This document shows positions 17,271-26,402 of a stretch of DNA of 51,633 nt, piece by piece. The DNA comes from an uncultured Oscillospiraceae bacterium. Lineage in GTDB: Bacteria > Bacillota > Clostridia > Oscillospirales > Acutalibacteraceae. The stretch's first letter is position 1; each line of letters starts with the position of its first letter. A program made the position numbers and the translations under genes. Where the stretch lies: NCBI GenBank assembly GCA_949293315.1, contig CASFCH010000039.1, positions 1 to 51,633 of the forward strand. Direction: 5' to 3'. The notes beneath the pieces were generated by a model. The model was not told the DNA's origin. It did not search any database and saw only the letters and a list, made by a program, of their open reading frames with translations.

Positions 17271-18983
17271 TCAGGTGATATAGGGCAGCGGATTGACGCG
17301 GGTCCCGTACTTGTACACCTCAAAGTGCAGGTGGGGGCCCTCGGAGTCGCCGGTATTGCCCACGCGTCCGATCTCCTCGCCCATCTCCACGTACTGCCCC
17401 GCCGTGACACTCAGGGAGGAGCAGTGCGCATAACGCGTCTTGAGCCCGCCGCCGTGGTCGATGATGACATTGTAGCCGTAGTCCGAATCGTACCCCGCAT
17501 ACGTCACCCTTCCGGACTCCGCCGCCCGGATGCGGTGCCCCGTAGCCCCGCTGCCGGTGATATCGATCCCACTGTGCATGCCGCTGGACCGGTAACCGTA
17601 GGGAGAAGAGATCTGATGCAGCCCGTCCACGGGCCAGAGCATCTGACCGCCGCCCGATGTAATTGTACCTCCCGGAAGTCCATCCGCATACCGCGTGCCG
17701 ACTGTCACCAGCTTGGCGACCGGCTCCCGGATCCGCTCACGGGCAATCTCTTCCGCCCCGATCCGGACTCCGTCCACATAGGAGACGAGCTCCGTCACGC
17801 GGTCCAGACCGTTTTGCCCCTCTCGGGTGGTCTTGTTGATCCCCTTGAAGTAGCGGTCGCTCTCCGTGCGGATCGTCTCATAGGGAATCTCCTCCTCACG
17901 CTGCTGCGTTCGGATGACCCGCACCTTCAGAAAGCGCTCCTCGCTGGAAACGGTGATCACCTGACCCTGATGCAGCGTCTCCGTCAGCCCGGGATTCATC
18001 GCTATCAGCTCCGCAGAGGATTTATCATACTGCTGAGCGATGCCGGAGAGCGTCTCCCCCGCCGCCACCGTGTGACGCACGGCGGCCTGCCGGGTACCCT
18101 GGACAGTGGAGAGCAATCTGTCCGCATCCCAGAGGATTTCCGGCAGATCGGGATACAGGCCCTGTACGTATTCCACATCCTGCACGAAGTCTACAATCGT
18201 ACCGGGATTCGCCTGCCGCACCGGTTCCAGCAGCGTGTCGAGCACGCGGACAACGTCCGTCTCATTGCGCACGGCACACAGCAGCTCACCGTCGATATAT
18301 ACCCCGCACGCCTCCGTCAGATCGTAGTCGGAAGCCTCGATCAGCCGGTCCCGGAGCGTCCCTGCATCTGTCAGCTCCCCCGGCCGTACGATCCGCAGCG
18401 CGTAGGAGGGCTGTGTTTTCAGCACATTGGCGCTCCCGTCTCCGTCGGCCGCCAGCAGCGCGTTGGCCGAGCTGCGCGCCTCGTTATAGACGGATTCATC
18501 CTCGATATAGCCAAGGCTCCGGCCGTTGTAGTTGATCTCCAGCGCGAAGGTGACCCCGCTGAAATAGCTGATCGTAAACGCCAGCGCCAGACATCCGGCC
18601 ACCGGCAGCAGCACATGCAGCAGGCGGTCGAAAAAGCCGCGGTAACGGCGGACGGCCGCTGCCGTATAGCGGCGGAGAACTGCGCCGCGCCGTTCCCCGT
18701 CGACGAGGATCGCCCGGTAAATATGGGAGCGCGCGCGCCGCATATCCCGCGCCATCTCCCGGACCTCTCCAAACGCCGTGCGAAGCCATCCGGATATGCA
18801 GCGTCCGATCCACAGCCCGACCGCATAGAACAGCGCCCCCAGCCGGTACAGCAGCCCGTACATCAGGCCGACCACCCGCCTGCCCGTCCGTCGGGCGTAC
18901 CGCCGTGTCTGGAGCCCGATATAGCGGCACCAGCGCACGAAAGAGGCCGTGTGCGGGGCGGTGCGTTTGTCCGGCTGTTTCAT
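17271..18983 (-). CDS. Membrane-anchored LysM-G5-M23 peptidoglycan endopeptidase (paralogue 2)
   Basis: A 570-residue paralogue of the next gene downstream, with the same order: basic N-terminus, two hydrophobic segments, LysM, G5 and M23. The zinc motifs are HSGID and HLHFE. The two proteins share long near-identical stretches (for example around the TISYFSGVTFALEI membrane segment and the YDLT region) and are the same length, so they arose by tandem duplication. The ATG at 18983 overlaps the TGA of the phospholipase-like gene as ATGA and has GGGGGGAC upstream, so the two are cotranscribed and translationally coupled. An upstream in-frame start at 19181 would run inside that gene. Confidence 0.88.
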   Translation of the reverse strand: MKQPDKRTAPHTASFVRWCRYIGLQTRRYARRTGRRVVGLMYGLLYRLGALFYAVGLWIGRCISGWLRTAFGEVREMARDMRRARSHIYRAILVDGERRGAVLRRYTAAAVRRYRGFFDRLLHVLLPVAGCLALAFTISYFSGVTFALEINYNGRSLGYIEDESVYNEARSSANALLAADGDGSANVLKTQPSYALRIVRPGELTDAGTLRDRLIEASDYDLTEACGVYIDGELLCAVRNETDVVRVLDTLLEPVRQANPGTIVDFVQDVEYVQGLYPDLPEILWDADRLLSTVQGTRQAAVRHTVAAGETLSGIAQQYDKSSAELIAMNPGLTETLHQGQVITVSSEERFLKVRVIRTQQREEEIPYETIRTESDRYFKGINKTTREGQNGLDRVTELVSYVDGVRIGAEEIARERIREPVAKLVTVGTRYADGLPGGTITSGGGQMLWPVDGLHQISSPYGYRSSGMHSGIDITGSGATGHRIRAAESGRVTYAGYDSDYGYNVIIDHGGGLKTRYAHCSSLSVTAGQYVEMGEEIGRVGNTGDSEGPHLHFEVYKYGTRVNPLPYIT

Positions 18984-19942
18984 GGTTGTCCCCCCTCTTC
19001 CGTTACGGGCCGGCCTGTCAGGAAGGACCGGTCGCCGGTAAGTGTGTAAATCTCCCGATCCCCGGACTCCATCAGGCGGACAAATGCCGGGATCAGCTTT
19101 TCGGACAGCGCCGCCGCCCGATCGTAAAGAGATGCAAAGGGTTCGCGGCTCACGTGTGCGGGGTCGGCCGGATAGCGCCATTCGGCTCCGCCGTCATTGA
19201 GAAAATCCCACATTTTTTCCGGTACGGATCGCCGCATCAGTGAGGTGGCGAACGGCCCCGCGATCCAGTAAAACGGGATTTGCAGCGCGTACATCCACTT
19301 CCGCTTTTTCCCCGCCGGATCGTACAGGATCTGCTGGACCCGGCGCATATCGTCAAAGGACTGCGCATAGATGGCCGGCGGCCACGTTTTGCCCGTCACC
19401 TGTGCGGCGACCTCGGACAGCATCCGCCCGATCTCCAGCTTCATCTTCTCCGGCGCGCGCAGCAGCTCCGGCACATTGAAGAGCCGGGCGTCCGGCTCCC
19501 CGAGCACGCGGTTGATCATGCCCGCGTCGATATTCGCCTCGATCCGGTTGTGGACGATGAAACCGATGTAGGGAATATGGCGGCCCTTTTTAAGGGCGGC
19601 CTGTGTATAATAGATATAGGGGTGCGCCAGGCTGTCCAGCGCATAGTGCGTCAGGAAACCGCACGCATAGGAGAAGGCGTCCGTATCCGCCGGATGCTCC
19701 TTTAAATACTTCGCCATGGCGGCAATCGTCCTGTTGGGGGACGCGCGGTGCAGCGCCGAGCTGACGCCGCGGGCGCTGCGCCCCGGCATATACAGCGGTA
19801 TCAGGCGGTGGAAGAGCAGCGGATCCGGCCCCTGCGCGCCGAGCAGGAAGGGCTGTTGCTCCAGGCAGGCCAAGCGGGGATCCGTGCGGAGTGAATCAAG
19901 AACCTGCGCTCCCAGCAGGTAGTGCGCGGCAAATGCAGGCAT
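18980..19942 (-). CDS. Zinc-dependent phospholipase C family protein
   Basis: A 320-residue protein of the zinc-dependent phospholipase C / S1-P1 nuclease-like fold family seen in many Clostridia. Conserved features are the N-terminal MPAFAAHYLLG, the metal-site GPDPLLF near residue 38, and the helix GFLTHYALDSLAHPYIYY near 95 with two His and an Asp, followed by HNRIEAN near 129. There is no clear signal peptide, so it is probably cytoplasmic and may not be a secreted toxin-like phospholipase. The ATG at 19942 has GGGAGG at 7 nt; an in-frame start at 19999 is less likely. It is translationally coupled to M23 paralogue 2. The reaction is uncertain. Confidence 0.75.
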   Translation of the reverse strand: MPAFAAHYLLGAQVLDSLRTDPRLACLEQQPFLLGAQGPDPLLFHRLIPLYMPGRSARGVSSALHRASPNRTIAAMAKYLKEHPADTDAFSYACGFLTHYALDSLAHPYIYYTQAALKKGRHIPYIGFIVHNRIEANIDAGMINRVLGEPDARLFNVPELLRAPEKMKLEIGRMLSEVAAQVTGKTWPPAIYAQSFDDMRRVQQILYDPAGKKRKWMYALQIPFYWIAGPFATSLMRRSVPEKMWDFLNDGGAEWRYPADPAHVSREPFASLYDRAAALSEKLIPAFVRLMESGDREIYTLTGDRSFLTGRPVTEEGGQP

Positions 19943-19970
19943 AAAAAAACCTCCCGGTGATGCTGTCAAT

Positions 19971-19999
19971 AGTATAGCATACCGGGAAGCATTGGGCAA
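19971..19999 (-). promoter_or_regulatory. Promoter of the phospholipase-like / M23 paralogue 2 operon
   Basis: On the minus strand TTGCCC, a 17-bp spacer and TATACT, starting right after the stop codon of the amino-acid ABC ATPase gene. Confidence 0.6.
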
Positions 20000-20001
20000 G
20001 T

Positions 20002-20724
20002 TTACAGCACTTTGGAGAGGAAATCACGCAGGCGCTGGTTCTGCGGATTGCCGAAGAACTGATCCGGCGTGTTCTCCTCCTGAATATTGCCGCCGTCCAT
20101 GAAGAGGACCTTGGTGGCGACCTCACGGGCAAAGCCCATCTCGTGCGTGACGATGACCATGGTCATGCCGCTGTCGGCGAGCTCCTTGATCACCTGGAGC
20201 ACCTCGCCGACCATCTCGGGGTCGAGGGCGCTGGTCGGCTCGTCAAAGAGCATGACCTCCGGATTCATGGCGAGCGCGCGCACGATGGCGATGCGCTGCT
20301 TCTGACCGCCGGAGAGGCTGGACGGATAGGCGTCCGCCTTCTCCTCCAGCCCGACGCGGCGCAGCAGGGCGAGCGCCTTCTCCCTGGCCTCCTCCTTGCC
20401 CATGAGCTTGTGGCGGATGGGGGCAAAGGTGATGTTGTCCATGACCTTCATGTTGTTGAACAGATTGAACTGCTGAAACACCATGCCCATGTGCTCGCGG
20501 ACCTCATTGATATCGGTCTTGCGGTCGTTGAGCAGGGTGTCCTTGAACCAGACCTCGCCGGAGGTCGGGAACTCAAGCAGGTTCATACAGCGCAGGAAGG
20601 TGCTCTTCCCGGAGCCGGAGGGGCCGACGATGGCGATCTTCTCGCCCTTGTCCACCTCATAGTTGATTCCGTCGAGCACGACGTTGCTGCCAAAGGCCTT
20701 TTTTAAATCTTTAACGCGAATCAC
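20002..20724 (-). CDS. Polar amino-acid ABC transporter ATPase (GlnQ type)
   Basis: A 240-residue ATPase of the polar amino-acid uptake family. Walker A is GPSGSGKST near residue 33, the signature LSGGQKQR near 137 and Walker [14 protein letters not shown] near 155, with the H-loop in VTHEMGFA. The best start is GTG at 20724, which overlaps the 3' end of the permease gene by 14 nt and has AGGAGG about 10 nt upstream; a TTG at 20745 is in frame. It forms an importer with the permease and the lipoprotein encoded upstream. Confidence 0.9.
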   Translation of the reverse strand: MIRVKDLKKAFGSNVVLDGINYEVDKGEKIAIVGPSGSGKSTFLRCMNLLEFPTSGEVWFKDTLLNDRKTDINEVREHMGMVFQQFNLFNNMKVMDNITFAPIRHKLMGKEEAREKALALLRRVGLEEKADAYPSSLSGGQKQRIAIVRALAMNPEVMLFDEPTSALDPEMVGEVLQVIKELADSGMTMVIVTHEMGFAREVATKVLFMDGGNIQEENTPDQFFGNPQNQRLRDFLSKVL

Positions 20725-21466
20725 TGCGGGCCAGCCTCCTCTCAAGCAGTTTCAGCAGCTGGGACAGGCCGAGGACGATCACCAGATAGACCAGGGCCAC
20801 CGCCAGCAGCGGCAGGAACATGACGAATGTGGAGGAACGGATGCGGTCGCCGGCAAAGGTCAGATCCTGAATGGCAACGTAACCGGCGATGGACGTCTCC
20901 TTGAGGAGCATGATAAACTCATTGCCCAGCGCCGGGAGAATATTCTTGATCGCCTGCGGCAGGATGATGCTGCGCATGGTCTGCGTGCGGGAGAGGCCGA
21001 GCGAAAGGCCCGCCTCCATCTGCCCGCGATCGATGGACATAATGCCGCCGCGGATCGTCTCCGCCACATAGGCGCCGGAGTTGATGCCAAACGCCAGCAT
21101 GGCCACCGGAACCCCATTGTCCGCGCTCTTAAAGACGACGTAATACATGATCAGCAGCTGGATCAGCGTGGGTGTGCCGCGGATGACGGATATGTAGATC
21201 CCGGTGATGCCGCTGATGATCCTGTACACAAAGCGCGAGAACCTGCTCGCGAGCGGATTACTCTTATTATTGGCGCAGGCGACGCGCAGGATCGCCACCA
21301 CCGTACCGATCACAATACCGATCAGCGTGGCGACGAGGGCGATCTGCACGGTATTCCCGAGGCCCTCAAGCAGCATCTTCCAGCGGTCACGGGAAATAAA
21401 GCACTTGGTAAAGTCCGCCTGAAAATCCGCCCACCAGGAGGCGAGGGACAGGAGCTGGAGAGACAT
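20711..21466 (-). CDS. Polar amino-acid ABC transporter permease (HisMQ type)
   Basis: A 251-residue inner-membrane permease of the His/Glu/Gln/Arg family. The region [17 protein letters not shown] near residue 39 is the usual first membrane span, and the EAA-loop-like stretch [14 protein letters not shown] near 151 contacts the ATPase. The conserved [14 protein letters not shown] follows. It starts 105 nt downstream of the binding-protein stop, beyond a hairpin that may lower its expression relative to the binding protein. Only one permease gene is present, so the channel is probably a homodimer. Confidence 0.9.
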   Translation of the reverse strand: MSLQLLSLASWWADFQADFTKCFISRDRWKMLLEGLGNTVQIALVATLIGIVIGTVVAILRVACANNKSNPLASRFSRFVYRIISGITGIYISVIRGTPTLIQLLIMYYVVFKSADNGVPVAMLAFGINSGAYVAETIRGGIMSIDRGQMEAGLSLGLSRTQTMRSIILPQAIKNILPALGNEFIMLLKETSIAGYVAIQDLTFAGDRIRSSTFVMFLPLLAVALVYLVIVLGLSQLLKLLERRLARSDSR

Positions 21467-21515
21467 CTCATCACTTCCTTAAAACTTTAAATAAAACTGC
21501 CAAAACAACAGAACG

Positions 21516-21545
21516 CGCGGCGGGGCGTTTGACCGCTCCGCCGCG
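21516..21545 (-). terminator. Attenuator-like hairpin between amino-acid binding protein and permease genes
   Basis: Arms 21516-21527 and 21534-21545 pair over 12 bp with two mismatches. The T-rich tail on the minus strand is interrupted, so it is more likely a partial terminator or mRNA-stabilising hairpin that sets a high binding-protein to permease ratio. Confidence 0.5.
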
Positions 21546-21570
21546 GAAAATATTTGAATCTGTGCGATAT

Positions 21571-22458
21571 TTAGGCAACTGCAGAGTGGTTGACGATGGA
21601 TTCGTCGAGCTTCCCGTTGGCCTTGAGCTCACTGATGACCTCATTGATCACGGCGAGCAGGCTGGCGGAATCCTCCCCCTTCGGCACGGCGACGGCGTAC
21701 TGCTCGTCGGTCTTGCTGCCGTCGGCATACGTCAGCTCAAAGCAGGTCAGGCCCTTGCCCTCGTTCTGAGCGACAAGGCTCTCGGCCGGAAGCTTGTCGA
21801 TGACGACCGCATCCAGACGGCCGTTGATCAGATCCTGCGTGGCCTCAATGGCGCTCTGCATCGGGACGATCTCCGCATTGCTGTCCTCCAGCACGCCGTC
21901 TTTAACCTTAACATCGTCCTCATAGGCGCCGTTGTTGGCCTCATCCATCAGGATGTCGCCCGTGGTGCCGCGCTGGACGCCGACGCGCTTGCCCGCGAGA
22001 TCCTCGACGGTCTTGATGTCGGAGCCCTCCGGAACGATGAAGTACTGGATACTGGTGAAGTAGCTGTCGGAGAAGTCGACTTCCTCCGCGCGATCCGGCG
22101 TGACGGTCAGGCCGGCGAGAGCGATATCGGACTTGCCGGCGGTCAGCTCGCCGAGAATGGAGTCAAACTGCGTATCCTTAACCGTGAGCTTGACGCCGAT
22201 CTTATCGGCGATCGCCTGCGCGATGTCACGGTCCACGCCGGCGACCGCGCCATCATCTCCGAGATACTCAAAGGGCGGGAACTGGGCGTTGGTCACCATG
22301 ATGATCTCGCCATTTCCCTTGATGCGCGCGAGCAGATCGCCCGTCGCGGCGTCCCCGGTGGCGGCCGCATCGTCCGTGTTTCCGCCGCAGGCCGCAAAGC
22401 TGCCGATCATCATGGCGCCGGACATGAGAGCGGCCATGATCTTACCAAATTTTTTCAT
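21571..22458 (-). CDS. Polar amino-acid-binding lipoprotein
   Basis: A 295-residue solute-binding protein of family 3. The N-terminus MKKFGKIMAALMSGAMMIG leads into the lipobox FAAC near residue 24, so it is a membrane-tethered lipoprotein. The body has VTNAQFPPFEYLGDDG and GVDRDIAQAIADKIG, then AGLTVTPDRAEEVDFSDSY, which is the diagnostic family 3 signature. The ATG at 22458 gives the signal peptide; longer in-frame starts do not. It is first in a three-gene importer operon behind a clear promoter. The specific amino acid cannot be read from the sequence. Confidence 0.92.
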   Translation of the reverse strand: MKKFGKIMAALMSGAMMIGSFAACGGNTDDAAATGDAATGDLLARIKGNGEIIMVTNAQFPPFEYLGDDGAVAGVDRDIAQAIADKIGVKLTVKDTQFDSILGELTAGKSDIALAGLTVTPDRAEEVDFSDSYFTSIQYFIVPEGSDIKTVEDLAGKRVGVQRGTTGDILMDEANNGAYEDDVKVKDGVLEDSNAEIVPMQSAIEATQDLINGRLDAVVIDKLPAESLVAQNEGKGLTCFELTYADGSKTDEQYAVAVPKGEDSASLLAVINEVISELKANGKLDESIVNHSAVA

Positions 22459-22519
22459 CTGAACTATCCCCTTTTTGCGCAGTGCCAAAACACCCTGCAC
22501 ATTTCTATTGATTATCCTC

Positions 22520-22548
22520 ATTATACGCATTCGTGCGTCAGGAATCAA
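22520..22548 (-). promoter_or_regulatory. Promoter of the amino-acid importer operon
   Basis: On the minus strand TTGATT, a 17-bp spacer and TATAAT. The spacer carries ACGCA-CGAA-TGCGT, a small dyad that could bind a repressor. Confidence 0.65.
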
Positions 22549-22582
22549 GCCTTATTCATAAAAAAGTGTAAAGTTTGTATTT

Positions 22583-23464
22583 TTATACAGTTTTAACGTA
22601 TTTTTCAATGATGCTTTGCATATCGGCAGGCAGGGGCGCCTCCCAGCGCAGCCGCCGGCCCGTCACCGGGTGGGTGAGCGCCACCCGGGCGCAGTGCAGC
22701 GCATGGCGATCGATCAGTTCCCGCGAGCCGCCGTACATGTCGTCCCCGGCCAGCGGCGTGCCCTGCGCGGCAAAGTGGACGCGAATCTGATGGGTGCGCC
22801 CCGTCTCCAGCCGGATGCGCAGCAGCGAGAGGCCATGTCCTGTACCCAAACTCTCCCACCGCGTCACGGCGCGGAGACCGCCGGCGCCCACGGCCCGCAG
22901 CGTCTTCATCGGGTCCGGCCGGATGATCGGGGCGTCGATCACGCCGCGCCCGGTATACGTCCCCTGTGTAATTGCAAGATACTCCTTCTCCGCCCGTCCG
23001 TTGAGCCGGGAGGCCGCATACCGGTTGAGCGCGCAGACACAGACGCCGGACGTATTCTTATCCAGCCGCCCGACGGCGTGCACCTCCGGCGCGCGGCCGT
23101 GCGCAAGCCGGTAGGCGATCACGCCGTTGATGAGCGTCCCCTCCGGATGGTTGTGGGAGGGGTGCATCGCAAGGCCGGCCGGCTTATTCACCACGAGCAG
23201 GTCCTCGTCCTCGTACAGAATATCGAGCGCCATCGGGGTAGGGGCGCTCTCCCCCGGCGCATCGTCGAGCGTGAGGACCAGATGATCCCCCACAGAAAGG
23301 GTCGTGGAGGTGCGCGCCCGCTCCCCGTTGAGCCGGATGCCGTTTTCCTTGAACTTGATGCTGCGGATGATCCGGGTGGAGAGGTGGACGTGTTCCTTTA
23401 AAAAAGAATAGACCGCCGCACCGGCGAATTCCTCAGGGATTGTCAGTTCGAGTATTCGGGCCAT
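22583..23464 (-). CDS. RluA-family RNA pseudouridine synthase
   Basis: A 293-residue pseudouridine synthase that isomerises uridine in rRNA or tRNA. The N-terminal 70 residues form an S4-like RNA-binding domain. The catalytic motif GRLDKNTSG is near residue 142 (Asp in RLD), preceded by VVNKPAGLAMHPS near 90 and followed by LETGRTHQIRVHF near 225. This matches RluA/RluD/YjbO-type enzymes, but the target uridine cannot be assigned. It starts at an ATG with AGGT 11 nt upstream, behind a promoter that overlaps the end of the aminotransferase gene. Confidence 0.92.
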   Translation of the reverse strand: MARILELTIPEEFAGAAVYSFLKEHVHLSTRIIRSIKFKENGIRLNGERARTSTTLSVGDHLVLTLDDAPGESAPTPMALDILYEDEDLLVVNKPAGLAMHPSHNHPEGTLINGVIAYRLAHGRAPEVHAVGRLDKNTSGVCVCALNRYAASRLNGRAEKEYLAITQGTYTGRGVIDAPIIRPDPMKTLRAVGAGGLRAVTRWESLGTGHGLSLLRIRLETGRTHQIRVHFAAQGTPLAGDDMYGGSRELIDRHALHCARVALTHPVTGRRLRWEAPLPADMQSIIEKYVKTV

Positions 23465-23499
23465 GTGCAGCGGTACCTCATTTCATCTATTCTGTTTTC

Positions 23500-23528
23500 A
23501 GTATACCTTATTTGACCTCGACTGTCCA
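23500..23528 (-). promoter_or_regulatory. Promoter of the pseudouridine synthase gene
   Basis: On the minus strand TGGACA, a 17-bp spacer and TATACT. The -35 lies inside the 3' end of the aminotransferase gene. Confidence 0.55.
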
Positions 23529-24578
23529 GCCGAATTCATCCGGAATGCGGCCCCACTGGATGCCGGTCAGGGTATCGTACAGCTTCTGGGAGACCGGGCC
23601 GATCTCGCCGTTGTTGATGGGCATGATGTCGTCCTTCCAGCGCAGCTCGCCGATCGGGGAGATGACGGCGGCGGTTCCGCTGCCGAACGCCTCCTCCAGC
23701 TTGCCGGCCTTTGCGGCGTCCGCAAGCTCCTGAATGCCGACGCGGCGCTCCGTGACCTTCATTCCCCAGGACTTGAGGATCTCGATGCAGGACATGCGGG
23801 TGATACCGCTGAGGATGCTGCCCTGAAGCGCGGGGGTGAGAATCTCGCCGTCCACCTTGAAGAACACGTTCATGGTGCCGACTTCCTCCACGTACTTGCG
23901 CTCCACGCCGTCCAGCCAGAGGACCTGCGTATAGCCGATCTTCTCGGCCTCATCCTGCGCCTTGAGGGACGCGGCGTAGTTGCCGCCCGTCTTGGTAAAG
24001 CCCATGCCGCCCTTGACGGCGCGGACATACTCGTTCTCCACATAGATCTTGACCGGGTTGAGCCCCTCCGGATAATACGCGCCCACCGGGGAGAGAATGA
24101 TGCAGAAGAGCAGATGCTTGGCCGGGTGGACGCCCAGGTGCGCATCGGTCGAGAAGATGAACGGGCGGATGTACAGCGATGTGTCCTTCGCGGTGGGGAT
24201 CCAGTCCTGATCCACCTTGACAAGCTCCTTGACGGCCTCCACGCCGAAGGCCTCGTCGATCGGCGGGATGCACAGGCGGTCATTGGACACGTTCAGACGC
24301 GCCATATTCTTATCCGGGCGGAACAGCAGGATCCGGCCGTCGTCCGTGCGGTAGGCCTTCATGCCCTCAAAGACCTCCTGCCCATAGTGCAGGCACATGG
24401 CGGAGGGATCGAGCTCGATCGGGCCGTAGGGGACAATGCGCGGATCGTGCCAGCCCTGCCCCTCGTCATAATTCATCAAAAACATGTGATCGGTAAAAAT
24501 CTGACCAAAGCCCAGCTTGCTCTGATCCGCCGGCTTCGCCTTCGGATGCTTTGTCAGCTCCACTCTGATTTTTTCCAT
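23508..24578 (-). CDS. ilvE: Branched-chain-amino-acid aminotransferase (class IV, type II)
   Basis: A 356-residue PLP enzyme that interconverts leucine, isoleucine or valine with their 2-oxo acids. The PLP lysine lies in GFTKTGGNYAAS near residue 195. Other landmarks are HYGQEVFEGMKAYR near 66, LFRPDKNMARLN near 87, and ERKYVEEVGTMNVFF near 223, all typical of the eukaryote-like type II class. The ATG at 24578 has GGGGAG at 8 nt; the in-frame GTG at 24587 sits too close to that ribosome site. It is probably monocistronic. Confidence 0.93.
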   Translation of the reverse strand: MEKIRVELTKHPKAKPADQSKLGFGQIFTDHMFLMNYDEGQGWHDPRIVPYGPIELDPSAMCLHYGQEVFEGMKAYRTDDGRILLFRPDKNMARLNVSNDRLCIPPIDEAFGVEAVKELVKVDQDWIPTAKDTSLYIRPFIFSTDAHLGVHPAKHLLFCIILSPVGAYYPEGLNPVKIYVENEYVRAVKGGMGFTKTGGNYAASLKAQDEAEKIGYTQVLWLDGVERKYVEEVGTMNVFFKVDGEILTPALQGSILSGITRMSCIEILKSWGMKVTERRVGIQELADAAKAGKLEEAFGSGTAAVISPIGELRWKDDIMPINNGEIGPVSQKLYDTLTGIQWGRIPDEFGWTVEVK

Positions 24579-24662
24579 AACAGACACTCCCCTGTTTTTT
24601 AATCTGGAATCATTATGGCACAGTCGGTGTCAAAATAATGTTAACCCTGATACAATTTTATA

Positions 24663-26402
24663 TCAAAACCTGCATTTTGCGTTCAGCTCGCGGACGGTGT
24701 CGGCATCGATTTTGAATTCCTCACGGTCGTAGGTCATCATGCCGTTGATCTCCTCCTCCACGTCGGTCAGCTGCGTATACACGCTGGCCGCCATCCCCTT
24801 TTTGGTGTAGGGGATAATCTTTTTCTCATACAGGCGGCGATAGGCGGCGGTGATCTTCTCCTTCGTTTTATACATCTTGTAGCAGAAGATCTTTTTGGTA
24901 AACATGTGCCCGGGCGCCCGGACGCCGAGGCCGCCGAACTCCGAGAGGATGAACGGCCGGCTGTCGAGCTTGCTGTGGATGGGGGTAAAGTAGATATGGC
25001 GGCTGTTAAAGTCGCCGATGCCCTGATCCTGCCAGCCGCTCGCATGGTCGATCAGGCGCGTGGGGTCGAGAGATTTGACAAGCTGATAGGCGTCCTTCGC
25101 ATTGAACTGCCCCCAGCCCTCATTAAACGGTACCCAGAGCACGATGCTCGGCACGTTGTAGAGCAGCTCCACCGTCTCGCGCGTCTCGCGGGCGTACATC
25201 TCGCGCCCCGCGGCGTTCAGGCGGCCGGCGTGCTTATAATTTTTCTGGGCGGTATCGTCCATGTGCCAGTGGAGGAAGCCGGTGACGCCCGTCCAGTAGA
25301 ACGTCTCGTGCTCGCCGCCGTTGACCATGTCCTGCCAGACGAGCATGCCCAGCCGGTCGCAGTGGTAATACCAGCGCATGGGCTCGATCTTGATATGCTT
25401 GCGCAGCATGTTAAAGCCGAGGTCCTTGGCCGTCTGGATATCATAGATCATCGCCGCGTCGCTCGGCGGGGTCAGGTAGCCGTCTGAGTAATAGCCCTGA
25501 TCGAGCAGGCCATTGTGGAAGTAGGGCTCGTTGTTCAGAAGCATGCACGGATAGCCGTACGCGTTCTTTCCCAGAGAAATTTTACGCATGGCAAAGTAGC
25601 TCTCCACGCTGTCCGCCCCGTGTCTGAGCTTGAGATCATAGAGGAACGGCGACTCCGGGGACCAGGATTTAAAGTTTTCAAGCTTGACGGTGATATCCGC
25701 ACCGGACGCCTCGGCAATCTTCTGCGAGCCGTCGTAGATCTCAATCGCCGTCTCCGCATCGCCGCTCGCCTGCGTCTGAATCCGGATGCAGCCGTCGTCA
25801 TACAGCGGCGTGAGCTTTAAGGAAGTGATGTGGTCTTCCGGCACGCTCTCGAGCCAGACGGTCTGCCAGATGCCGGACTGCGCGGTGTAGAAGATGCCGC
25901 CGCGCTGGAGCTTCTGCTTGCCGCGCGCATAGTACATGGTATCCGATACGTCCCGCACGCGGACGAGGACCGTATTTTCCCCATCCTGCAGGGCATCCGT
26001 AATATCAAGGGAAAAGGGCAAAAAGCCCCCCACATGCGATCCGACCTCCGCGCCGTTGACGCACACATACGCCTCCTGATCCACCGCGCCGAAGTGCATC
26101 AGCACCCGCCCGCGGTTGAACCCCTCCGGCAGCGTGAAGGAACGCCGGTAAAACAGGTACTCATTGGGCAGGAGCTGACACCCCACGCCGGACAGGGGCG
26201 ACTCCGGGGAAAACGGGACGAGGATCTCCCCGTCAAAGCTCTCCGGACACTCCGGTTCCCGGACGATGGCATAGGACCACACGCCGTTGAGGTTCAGGTA
26301 GCTGTCCCGCCTGAACTGGGGGCGCGGGTACTCGCTGAGGATGTTGTTCTTATCAAGCTGCTTGCCCCACCGTGTGTAGAGCGGGCTGTCTGATACCATC
26401 AT
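24663..26402 (-). CDS. Glycoside hydrolase family 2 protein (beta-galactosidase/beta-glucuronidase type)
   Basis: A 579-residue GH2 enzyme with a sugar-binding jelly-roll domain (about 35-185), an immunoglobulin-like domain (about 190-275) and a TIM barrel (from about 280). The acid/base Glu428 lies in VPFNEGWGQ and the nucleophile Glu488 in ILSEFGG. It lacks the C-terminal domains of large beta-galactosidases and has no signal peptide, so it acts on imported sugars. Its ATG overlaps the TGA of queH as ATGA, an odd pairing of tRNA modification and glycan use. Whether it removes galactose, glucuronate or another sugar is open. Confidence 0.88.
   Translation of the reverse strand: MMVSDSPLYTRWGKQLDKNNILSEYPRPQFRRDSYLNLNGVWSYAIVREPECPESFDGEILVPFSPESPLSGVGCQLLPNEYLFYRRSFTLPEGFNRGRVLMHFGAVDQEAYVCVNGAEVGSHVGGFLPFSLDITDALQDGENTVLVRVRDVSDTMYYARGKQKLQRGGIFYTAQSGIWQTVWLESVPEDHITSLKLTPLYDDGCIRIQTQASGDAETAIEIYDGSQKIAEASGADITVKLENFKSWSPESPFLYDLKLRHGADSVESYFAMRKISLGKNAYGYPCMLLNNEPYFHNGLLDQGYYSDGYLTPPSDAAMIYDIQTAKDLGFNMLRKHIKIEPMRWYYHCDRLGMLVWQDMVNGGEHETFYWTGVTGFLHWHMDDTAQKNYKHAGRLNAAGREMYARETRETVELLYNVPSIVLWVPFNEGWGQFNAKDAYQLVKSLDPTRLIDHASGWQDQGIGDFNSRHIYFTPIHSKLDSRPFILSEFGGLGVRAPGHMFTKKIFCYKMYKTKEKITAAYRRLYEKKIIPYTKKGMAASVYTQLTDVEEEINGMMTYDREEFKIDADTVRELNAKCRF

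Noticed and set aside
17178-19049. 623-residue plus-strand frame over M23 paralogue 2
   Set aside because: Antisense shadow; a similar frame also occurs opposite paralogue 1 because the two genes share sequence.
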